Assembly: GCA_029945375.1 (NCBI GenBank)
Contig: CM057057.1
Location: 5,828,001-5,892,000 of the forward strand
From: Agaricus subrufescens
Taxonomy: Eukaryota > Basidiomycota > Agaricomycetes > Agaricales > Agaricaceae
Length of the DNA: 64,000 nucleotides
Direction: 5' to 3'
Program-made: the position numbers and the translations under genes
Shown: positions 29,451-39,299 of the stretch, piece by piece
Position numbering within the stretch: position 1 is the stretch's first letter
Layout: each line of letters opens with the position of its first letter
Notes under the pieces: generated by a model
Told to the model about the DNA's origin: nothing
The model's database searches: none
The model's input: only the letters and a program-made list of their open reading frames with translations

Positions 29451-30870
29451 TCATGTCAGTTTCCTTATTTCCAGCACTCTTGGTGTTCTCTAACACATCT
29501 GTCCTGATTTTGTCCTTTAGATCTTTCTTCGAATCCACTCCTTTCAAAGTAGCGGCCTCTTTCCTTTTCCCACTTGTTATAGTACCCTCTTGAGCCTTTC
29601 CCTTTGAGGTCGTCGTAGCAGTACCAACTTTCGAGTTTTCACTTTGGTTCGCCGGTGACAGAGGCTTACTTTGAGCCGCAATAGGGGGATTGATAGTCCT
29701 GGGTATAGCGGGTGTGGACTTCATCAGGCCGGTTTCATCATCATCATTGAAGATCGAGTCTCCCCCAGACTCCTCACCGGAGACTTCGACATATTTGGTT
29801 TCTTAGGACACGTAATTAGCATAAATTCCGCAATCATTAGTATACAACATACTCTTTTTGGGCGGGGGGTTCGGAGTGAATCGACTTTTGAATAACTGTT
29901 GCTGCAATTCTTCTTCTATCATTTGAAATCGTTATGAACGGAACGTTGTGAGAATGAAAGCACTTACTGTCTTCATCGGTCACCAGCTTCAGCTCTGTTT
30001 CCTTGACAACAGAATCTGTTTCGTTCTCGCTTTCACTCCGCTCAATGCGCTTCAAAATAGAGTGATCTGGTTCAGTGACATCGGGGGAGGGGGGTGGTTG
30101 TAAAGTCTCGTTAGGATTGACGAGAGGAATCGAGTTTGCATCTGCGGCACCGATAGCATCACATGGTGGTACCAGGTTGGGTGGCATAGATTCCTCCAGG
30201 GGCGGAGACGGCATGGGACCCGGGGTGGGAATGTCAGCAACCACTCCGAGCGATCCGGCACTCTCAGCGGTTGCAGGGGACAAACTGGTAGGAACGTCCA
30301 TTCCCCCAACAAGTAAGGCCTGGATTATAGGCGGACTCATCAGTGCCATGAAAAATCCATTAAATAAGAAACATTCCGGTTGTTGTAGTTCAGGTGCGTC
30401 CGAGGCCTCTGGTACATTTTGCTGGAGTGAAGCCTGTTGTGGGCGGTTAGAACTTAGATAGATCTACGATCCAAGATATGCTTACCAATGCCATATTCAG
30501 CCTTTTTTCTGCGTTGCCGTGGTTCATCCTGGCACCCCGAATAAAACCTTCCAATTTGGACAACCTGGCTACAGGGGCATTAAAGAACGAAGGCGTCATG
30601 AGAAAATTCTAGCTACCTGTGGAAGAGCGACGAGCCGAGCCGACTCGTTTGGACTTTTCAAGGTTAGCCTTCTCGGACTCGAGATTGGCGAGAGCGGTGT
30701 AGGCTTCGTCAACCTTATGCTGAAGGACTTTGATTGCTACTGTAGCATTAGTGCCCACGATATGCTCAATGTCTTAGAGACTCACAGTCAGACATATTAC
30801 GTCAGGTGCGTTGGTGAGAGTACTGATGAACTTAGCGCGACTTCGACTGTGTTATCGATGAGAGTACGGA
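29451..30870 (-). pseudogene. Cargo gene 1, 5' part (cut by the gypsy element)
   Basis: Minus-strand exons of the gene whose 3' part is at 14239-15122. Reading inward from about 30800: a helical segment (TNATVAIKVLQHKVDEAYTA, NLESEKANLEKSKRVGSARR), an intron (GTAGCTAG... to CCTGTAG, near 30630-30575), ARLSKLEGFIRGARMNHGNA, an intron (GTAAGC near 30486 to CAACAG near 30434), ASLQQNVPEASDAPELQQPE followed by a Pro-rich acidic region, an intron near 29967-29918, EELQQQLFKSRFTPNPPPKK, another intron ending near 29804, then ETKYVEVSGEESGGDS and a Lys/Ser-rich stretch ending ETDM at the target site. The overall picture is a coiled-coil N-terminus followed by disordered linkers. The first exon is uncertain. 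Function unknown. Confidence 0.55.
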
Positions 30871-32079
30871 TGAACTTCCTGCGAGTATTTAAGTGATTTC
30901 CCCGGGGTAGAGAAATCGGGAAAGTACCACCATTCTCTGGCCAGTGGAGAGGAAATTGTAATTCTCGTGTTTGTGGATTGACAACGACTGTATTGGTGGG
31001 GCTCCAAAGCCAATGATGCTGCTATATGTGTTTGAGATAGTGTAATTGTTGTTCCGTATTCAATGATGCTGGTGATAGGAGACTAATGGGACCGTGGAAG
31101 TCGGAAGTCGGTAGATCCTGGTTACGATACCTCAGTCATATTGAAAGCAAAGGAGTTATGAGGGATGTGCTGTACACTATACCTGGATCACTGTCCGGTT
31201 ATTGAAGAGATTTTGGCTCGATGCTTCTGTTGACAAGTACACAGACAAAACTAGCGAACAGACGTGAAGAGACCAAAGGCATTCGAAGTTAGGGGCATAC
31301 CGTGCAGGGGGAAACGTTGTTCCCTGTTCACTGATGTCGTTGATAGGAGATCCATGGTACCGGGGAAGTCGGGTGACGGTAGATCCTGATTGCGGTGTGG
31401 CTGTTATGTTGAAAGCGAAAGTGAACACAAGTTGTGGTGGACGCTATAGTGAATACCCACCGAAGCACTGAAGACATGTTGGCCCAAAGTTCGCATCGAG
31501 GTTTAGGGCAAGTGCGCAGGCATATCTAGCGAACAAATGTGAATAAAGCGAAGCCAATCGAAAAGTAAGGACGTACATGCAAGGGGAGTACAGCAGTACT
31601 CTGTCCTCCATCTATATATACCTGTGATAGGGGATGGGGGAGGACCAGGGTAAGGGGCCGGGGGGCATGTGGGACTTGGAAACGTGCAGGTGCACGTTGC
31701 AGACATAACCAATACATGCCCAATATTTGTCCCTGCTTGGTTGTTTGCCCCATTGACACGAGACTCCAGCTGGCGCTGACACTTACGAATACCTCTCTGT
31801 AAGTCGCGACAAGCTCCTCAGCGATGTTTATACCAGCAAAATATCACAGGGACCGACTCCTACTCATCCCTCTTCCAAGTCGTCTACCGTGATTCGTCTA
31901 GCGTGGGTTGTGATTTGTCTAGCGTGGGATGACTCGAATGCGGCGGCACCGGCTCGTATTTCAAATTCGATCTCCTGTAGATTGCAATCTGACCCCCTAA
32001 ACGAAAGCCATCAAACGTATTTAGGTTGATTTTTGAACTTTTCCCACCTTAGTTCCCTTTCCTCTGCCGTTCTCAACCA
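30871..32079. repeat. Degenerate tandem repeats of about 250-280 bp, no gene
   Basis: Two diverged copies are visible: the GATGCTGGTGATAGGAGA...GTAGATCCTGGTTACG segment (about 31060-31130) recurs as GATGTCGTTGATAGGAGATC...GTAGATCCTGATTGCG (about 31330-31400), with matching flanks (GTACACTATACCTGG.., GAACAGACGTGAAG / GAACAAATGTGAAT). A third partial copy follows to about 31660. It also holds one isolated hairpin motif of the KDZ satellite (31586-31601) and a 20-bp direct repeat GTCTAGCGTGGG near 31895-31925. Open frames here are not supported. Confidence 0.5.
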
Positions 32080-32440
32080 TGGTCAACGTTGAACTCAATG
32101 CTACCGAGCGCCCGCGGTATGCGACGAGTGACGCCGCGATTTTGTGCGAGTCGGCCACGGGCAAGAGACTGGGAGCTCCCTTCAGCACCCATCTGGCTTT
32201 TTCAAGCAGGATGTGAAGGTATCCGCTCGGCGTATGCCAGCTCTGTCGCGCTGCTGCGGGACAAGTCTCATCGCGAGACTTTTCTGAAACTCTACCGTGC
32301 AGGGGTTTCTTTGGGCATCGGGGGCTTTAATTTTTTTTTTCCCTCAACACATTTTCACAGGTGGGACGTCTTTGTTTCTTCTTCATCGTTTTGGCTTTCA
32401 ACGCCTTTCCGCAGGTAGCAGGTCTTTTTTTATCACAGTC
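32080..32440 (+). pseudogene. Possible small gene or gene remnant
   Basis: An ATG in good fungal context (CAACCATGGTC, 32080) opens MVNVELNATERPRYATSDAA, about 45 codons, ending at a TGA near 32215. A second frame continues with IRSAYASSVALLRDKSHRET and FLKLYRAGVSLGIGGF, and there are acceptor-like TTTTCACAG sites near 32360. It may be the first exons of a cargo gene that has decayed. I do not recognise it. Confidence 0.25.
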
Positions 32441-32768
32441 GTCATCCCCGTTGTCAGGCACGGTTATTTTCGCCATCGTAAAGTGTTTTTTTACTTGATT
32501 ACTTGCTCTAATTGTACTGACAAATTGTTTTTGTGCTACGATTTTTTCTGTGGGGCGGGTTTCCTTGGCCAAGGTAGGTCTCTATTGGCCATTTCGTCAC
32601 AAAAGTCTTTTTGATCACGATTGTCAGATTTTATTGCGCTACGATTCTTTCTCTGGGGCAGGTTTCCTTGGCCAAGGTAGGTCACTATTGTCCATTTTGT
32701 TACACAGAACTCATACTTCTAATTCTGCAGCTGCAGTGCTTACAATCTCTTCCATGTGGCTGTTTTAT

Positions 32769-33204
32769 ACTTCGCACCCAGCCTTCTATGCGCTAGGTAC
32801 GCCAATGGGCATGTATAGTAGCATTATCCGCATATCTCAACCGCATACCTTTGTAGATGGATTCTTTTTCCTACGCCGGCAGCCCCTCTGCACTGTCGCT
32901 GCGCTGTTCTACCAACCTTTCGCATTGGATCCGTCGATCCGGTAAGAGTTTTCAGTCTCTACACTTTCTTGCTAACCTTCCTTCTGACTTCGCACCCAGC
33001 CTTCTATGCGCTAGGTACGCCAATGGGCATGTATAGTAGCATTATCCGCATATCTCAACCGCATACCTTTGTAGATGGATTCTTTTTCCTACGCCGGCAG
33101 CCCCTCTGCACTGTCGCTGCGCTGTTCTACCAACCTTTCGCATTGGATCCGTCGATCCGGTAAGAGTTTTCAGTCTCTACACTTTCTTGCTAACCTTCCT
33201 TCTG
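32769..33204. repeat. Exact 218-bp tandem duplication
   Basis: 32769-32986 and 32987-33204 read the same throughout as far as I can follow (both start ACTTCGCACCCAGCC and end ACCTTCCTTCTG). A shorter imperfect repeat (GGTTTCCTTGGCCAAGGTAG) at about 32558 and 32669 lies just upstream. The identity indicates a very recent duplication or assembly artefact. Confidence 0.85.
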
Positions 33205-34665
33205 CAAGATATGATTGTTCGCTTTCCACCTGCGCTGACGCTTGGTGCTGCTAAGGCAGGTATAGCTAACTTATCGCTCAGTTAAGTAGTTCGCATACAT
33301 TAGTCAATACCCGATCATGTCTAATCACAATTTTAGGACGTGCCTTGCAATTTCGCGTATTACATATTTCCCTCTATACAATTTCTAAACTGGGTTTGGA
33401 ATGTGGATTGGCGGTGGATCCCCGCCAATCTACATTTCAAGTCATTGTAGATAGTAACTTTTCGGAAAAATGTTGTCTCTCAATGTGTATCTCAATTACC
33501 CTTTGTTCATAAATGCGCTCTTGTACTATTATATTATTATATGATCATTGCTATGCCAGTTACCGTCAGGTTAGGGTTACCCCTGAGCATCACTATTGCA
33601 TCACTTTTGATACGTTGCCACCACTCATCCGCGTAGTCAATACGCTCACCGTTTGTGTACGGTGTTAGTGATACTGTTCCCCTTGGATAGTACACAGTTA
33701 CTCAAAGTCACCTCTCTCTATCTTTCACATTGGCTAACCGACGACCACATCGCAGTGATGTCTCCGTAGTGTGCACTGACGCTCTCACTCTCGTCACAAC
33801 GACGTTCTAACGATGAAAGAGTGAGGAGGTTATTTATTGGTCATGGAGGATTTGGGATAATACTTTGTCGGGAATAGATAGGATTGAACACCACGGGATT
33901 TGCTTTTCGGGTCTTCGATGTACGTGTAACGATAAGATGAAAAACAAAACTCCAAAGGTATTATTGTAGAGCTGAACATGAAGAACGTGGAGAGACCACA
34001 GGCCAGAAGTCTAACTTTAAAAAATGAATGACTGAGGAGGATCTCGATTCCTTTTTTTTATTGTCTATTTGTCTCCGCGCGCGACACTCACATTTGGTTT
34101 CATGAAATTGGGGCTTACGCGCTCGCTATTTTGAGGTTCTCCATAGCATTGGGATATCGCCAACAGTTGTACTAGCAAATTCTCAATAAAATAGAGAGGT
34201 AGCGGGACACGCGCATGTCGCCTGCTATACTTACCCAGCAGTGGAAACTGAGATCATGAATAAATATCCTGATCATTGGACATGTAAGAAGACCTCGGGG
34301 TCTTACGTACGTTGACAGAACTGAAACGGAAATCAGTCAATTCGGTGAGCTCGAACACTCAGCCCTTTGCGTTTTATCCATCCATTTCTCTGCTAGCGGT
34401 GTCTTTTCCTTTTGAATGAACTGCTACCAGACCGATAACGAAGTCGTTATTCCGACTCATTACTTCCAGTGACAATGTTCCGTGAACAGCTTAAGTTTTG
34501 ATCACAGCAAGTATCTATCAAATCACCATCTTGTTTCAATCCATTAATGGCAGACCTTTTAGCCAAGCGCGGATATATCGAGTTCAGAGTTTTGTTCATA
34601 TCCAATATACGTATTATAATCAGCTTAAACTTCTTCACAAACATTAGACTTGGTTTAGAGTATAT
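33205..34665. other. Gene-free interior of the KDZ element
   Basis: No convincing gene. It contains a near-perfect inverted repeat at 33399-33438 (GAATGTGGATTGGCGG / CCGCCAATCTACATTTC), an ungapped hairpin candidate. It also has AT-rich tracts around 33530 and 34030. Confidence 0.5.
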
Positions 34666-36020
34666 CTACATATTTGAGACAGGACGTTGAGGGCTACAAG
34701 ACAGGCTGCTTCTGAGAGCCTCTAATTCGGCCAGCAATGTCTGGTTGGCGCTGTTCGAGGCTGCCAACTCCGCTTCTGCACTCGCCACCGCATTATTCCT
34801 TTCCTTCAACCGTTCCTCAGCATCTGCCCGTGCCTTCTCTGATGCTTCTAGGCTCTGTGCGAGAGCCATCGTGGTCGATCTTTTGGCAAGGACCAGCTGG
34901 GTCATTAGGGACTGAAATTCGTTTACAAGATTGGTACATTCTTTCAACGCATCTCTCCTCATACGTTCAGAAGCAAAATGAACTGACGCCGAGGAGCCAG
35001 TAGCTTGTTGCGCTAGAACCAGGACATAGGCGTCAGTCTCAAGTGCCAGCCTTTCTGCCTGTCGGTTCTACAGTATCAAAATCACTAGAATCACACTGAA
35101 TCGATGGATACTCTTACTCGGGCAATGATTAGTGGTAGTTCTCGATTATATCTTGTAGTTGCGGAGGAGGCGTCAGGGATAGGCCTTCGGTGGTCATTTT
35201 GCCGTGGAATCCCTACAGGCCCAATATCAACATTGACGAAGAATTCAGTATAGAATGGAACAACGCACTATATACCATGCTACCCCTCATTACGCCATCC
35301 ACCAGGCCATACCTTGTGGCTTTCTCCGCCGCCGTTAACCTCCGTATTTTCCCCGGCTGCTGCGAAACATCCTCGTCGTCACTCTTGAGTCTAGTTTCCT
35401 CAGGTAGTTCGAGAGCGCTTAGATCTTGAGATTGCTCTTCGACTAACAGAAGCGGATCGATAGGAATTTCGCGATGGGGGGGAACAGCGCTTGAGGATGG
35501 CATCAGAAAAGGGTCGTTTGGCAACACATCACGCCGCTCCTCGCCAAGTCTCTTCAAGTATCTCCATCCAGTGAGTGATGAAAGAAATGACAGCAATTGG
35601 AATTGGCTTACCGACTCTCCTTGTAGGTTCTCAACCGAATGTTGTAGGTGGGATAAAGCAGTACTATGCCCCTCAGTTATATCATATGTGGTAGCCACGT
35701 CATTGATGGGGGGAACAGTCGCGTTCGGCGTTGCAGTCTCAGTCAGAAGAGGGATAAAGTTGGTGGAACCAGCAGTATGTTCACTCTAAAAAGCAGAGGG
35801 GCGTCGTCAGAGTGATAAGAAGTACGATAGAGTTAGCACATACCTCACGGCTGAGTGCATTCCTACGTCACTTCGAACACGCGCAGGACGACTTCAACGG
35901 AAGGCCGGGGCACACGTGACACCTTCTCGGCACCCGAGTAGATGTCACGATCGCAGCTGGTCCTGAGCTCGAACGCTTGCTGGACCGCCTAGCTACAGAG
36001 GGAGCCATTGAAGGCGACAT
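34666..36020 (-). CDS. Cargo gene 2: Cys-cluster plus coiled-coil protein, divergent from the KDZ transposase
   Basis: Read on the minus strand: exon 36020-35844 starts MSPSMAPSVARRSSKRSSS and contains RRCHVCPGLPLKSSCACSK, a Cys cluster that may bind metal. Exon 35785-35612 (SEHTAGSTNFIPLLTETATP). An exon from 35551 (RLGEERRDVLPNDPFLMPSS) to about 35290. An exon GIPRQNDHRRPIPDASSATT, ending IIAR near 35118. A last exon from about 35068 (NRQAERLALETDAYVLVLAQ) ending with a long heptad-like helix (SLEASEKARADAEERLKERN) and a stop at 34666. Splice sites are GT-AG and keep frame. One in-frame TGA interrupts exon 1 (CSK-stop-RRNALSRE), likely CGA to TGA. Its start is only 92 bp from the transposase start, pointing the other way, which suggests shared control and an accessory role. 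Confidence 0.5.
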
Positions 36021-36112
36021 CAAAGAAAATTTCTTTGTCAGACAGTCAGCAACTTTGTCAACAACATAGAGTACGAGAATACTCAGTAGCTTAGGCTCCT
36101 TTCCTCCATCAT

Positions 36113-39100
36113 ATGCCTGGTACTCGACGTCCTCGCCTTCTGACTCCACCTCCTGGCGTCCAAATCACTCTTCAACCCCCTGCAGACAATGCGGCGCAAC
36201 CACGATCACAGTTAAAGCCTTCCCCGCAGAAGAAGAGATGCCTTCTCGTGTCAGTCGGCCCAAGACCATCTTCTGGCCGGCCAGGCACCAGCACTTGGGC
36301 TGAACCATTGGAAACGGTGCAGGAGTCGGCCGGTGTGTCTACAGATTTCAACGGATATTCTAGTCATGATGAAGTTGGTGCGGGAGGTGATGGCGCAGAG
36401 GTTGCGTCAGGAGGCGGCGTGATGGAGAGTATGCTGTACACTGTCGACGAGACGCAACCACTGGCAGGGGATACTAGGTCTAGCGACAATTATGAGCTTT
36501 TTGCGGATGCGGTCATGTCAGAAGCCATTCCATTCTTCCAGTTGGCACCAGAGCTCTACGTGGTAACGGGGTGGGATTCAAAGTGGGCAAAGAGAACGGT
36601 AGGTTGGCGTACCTATACCCCCTCCACAGACAAGTACGAATTCAGATCCTGACTGAATCTTCTTTAGCACCACTGGTATCATCTCCAGATGGATCGAAGT
36701 CGGGCCGGCGACCCATTGCCAGTATGTTACTGCCCAAGTGCGAGGGAGAAAGAAACGTGCGTCCACCAGCGTTATCTGTTTGAAGAGGGACATATGCATA
36801 GCCCGATTCCCGAAGGTTAGTACAATCTTTTTTCCTACCTGCGTAGCCTTATCAAATACAAAGGACCCGTCGAGCCTGTTATTTTGTTCTGGAGAGATAC
36901 AGTTGAAGAAGGTTGGATCAACTTATTTTCGGTTACCGTCGAGGGCCCGCCTTCCATGGCCAAGAACAGAGCGGTAGTGACGTATACAGGGGAGGACACT
37001 GGGTTCGGCCGTTGGAGGTGTTCACGAGATGGGGGCAACGGTTGTGCTCATGTATCGAAGTGCCAGGTTTACCTGGGCCAAATTCTCACGGCGAATAACG
37101 AAAGAAGCGATTATAACATCGCACTAGCTGGTGAGATGACTCGCCTCAGGCGTTAGCGACATTTCCACTAAAAATTTACACAGAACAAGTTCGTGTTCAA
37201 TCTGTGGCCAAGGCCGATCCTCACTGTGTCTCGTATCAACGTATCATGATGTCCGATTGGGCACGCCTGCCAACCGATGAAGTACTTTATGATGTCCCTC
37301 CGCCTGTGGAAACTGTTCCCAACCCCATCCCACTCACGCACGCAGGACGGTGCAGTTGCGGCCACCCATTTGACCCTGATTTGGCTGTCTTTGAAAGAGA
37401 TTGCACAGTCTTCACATTGGTTAGGCCACTTTCGACACGCATTCAACTTCAAAAGTGTCCAAACTGTCCTTTCATTCGAAATTCCAGCAAGGCTATTGGG
37501 CCTGACTGTCGTGAACTCGGCATTCTCAACTACAACAACACTCTCCTATTTTCCCATGACCTTCTTGACGAATATACCTCAGCTTTCACTTCCTCCGAGA
37601 CTCCCTTCAGCGCTTGGATCAAGTTGGTCGTGAGATGATACCAGAAATGGTCAAGGCCCACACCTCCATCTTTTGTCGAAGAATCCATTTTTAGGAAAGT
37701 TTGGTTTGGGTTTGTCGATTTACTCGACCTGTCCAACGACATGTTGTGTCCTCGGTGTGGGCCTACCCCTGATACTATCATATTTGATGGTATAACTCTG
37801 GCATATAGCAAGAAACATATCTTGGACACTATTTATCCACCAACTTCGAGACATGATGATGCCATTGTACGGAACCGCCATTATCCCAAGAACCAGAGTT
37901 TTATTGAAAATGTCCGCTTGAGGAAATTACTGTCCTCAGTTATGGGTGCACCACTCTCACTTCATAACATATTGTCAAACAACAACAATGTATGTTTTTT
38001 TAAATTTAATCTATGCCTTATATTTTAACCATTGTTGATAGGCTACAATTGATTCAACAATCAACATAAACATCATTGATGCCACTATTCAAAAACTGCA
38101 TGATATTGAAGAAGTGATTAAGCTCACTAGTGAATATTGTGGGGGTCTACATTCACTTTTGATTGACTATTATGGATCTTTTCCACTTAAAACCAAGGGT
38201 GAGCCACCAGTAGAAGTGAGGAAATTCTTTTTGCAGGTAAGTCTATGATTATTGATTATAGTCAAATAAAGCTCAATAAGCAATGACAGATTTCAACAAA
38301 TGAATCATGCATGCAAGTGATCAATCGACCCACTTTGAAGGCATTGGAAGTTTTTCTCAGCATGCCTTCTTATGAAAACGTGTCCTATCTTTCTCCAGCT
38401 CCTTGCTTATACTACCTGGCCTTGCATCATTGGACACAGCATCACAAATTCTCCACGGAATTATTGGCTGCTTTTGAATGGGTCAAAAAAAGAGTTGATG
38501 AGGTCTTCCATGGTTCTATACTTCATGACAACCCTTTACCAATCCAGGTTGAGCCTGATGTCATTGTTGATGGTGGCTGGAAAAAGGTATGATTTTATTG
38601 ATTATTTTTGTGCTAATTAATTATGTATCCTGACTTACTATTGTAGAGTGGTTGCAAGTACAGCCTACCACAGATACGTCATCGGCCTCAATACCCAAAC
38701 ATGCCAAGTGATGTTTCACTGGAGCCAAAGGAGCGAGGTGGATCATGCAACAAGTTTTACAGTGAGTATGGTGAGAAAAGGCTAACAGGAGGAATAATGG
38801 CAGCCTGGTGCACCCATAGTATTTGCTATGGCTTCCATTTTATTCCAGAAAGTGAGGGGCGGAATGATGTTTTTGCTGCTCTGGTTACACGATGGCCTAG
38901 AGCTCCCAAGTATGTGATCTATGACTTTGCATGCCAACTAGCCACATATTGCAGGGCAAGAGAGCCAGAGTTTTTTGCAGATACCACATTCCTCATAGAT
39001 GACTTCCATGCTCAAGGGCATACAAGGTGTTCTACTGCCTTTTTCCTGAAAACACATGTTCAGACACAGCCTATCCTGGGAAGGATTAATTCTAGTGCAG

Positions 39101-39228
39101 CAGAGTGTGGCAATGGTGGACTTTCAAAGATTCGGAAGTCTGTTAGGTATATGGGCCAGGACAGGGCAATTCTGTATACTGCAGTGTTTCTGTCTATTTG
39201 GAATCGTGTAAAGATCATGAGAATGTAA
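36113..39228 (+). pseudogene. KDZ (Kyakuja-Dileera-Zisupton) transposase, one in-frame stop
   Basis: Exon 1 (36113-36598) is a disordered N-terminus starting MPGTRRPRLLTPPPG. Exon 2 (36668-36815) carries the CxC cluster VCYCPSAREKETCVHQRYL typical of KDZ proteins. Exon 3 from 36864 reads GPVEPVILFWRDTVEEGW. After an intron, an exon with CVSYQRIMMSDWARLPTDEV and CSCGHPF / CPNCPF leads to AWIKLVVR, a TGA (37636-37638), and in the same frame YQKWSRPTPPSFVEES, MLCPRCGPTPDTIIFDG. Later exons (junctions near 37989/38041, 38235/38290, 38587/38647) include the catalytic region: YVIYDFACQLATYCRA, TTFLIDDFHAQGHTRCS and SSAAECGNGGLSKIRKSVRY, ending at 39228. The single TGA replaces what is usually Arg (RRYQ). 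Whether it is a true mutation decides if the element is autonomous. Confidence 0.85.
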
Positions 39229-39299
39229 ATTATTGGATTGATTATTCACTGTAATCTAACTTGGTGACACTATGCTACCCTCTGTAGGAGAGAGTATAA

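Noticed and set aside
33399..33438. Hairpin as a small MITE or regulatory RNA
   Set aside because: Only one copy is visible here, without target duplication or conserved neighbours. It is listed as an inverted repeat only.
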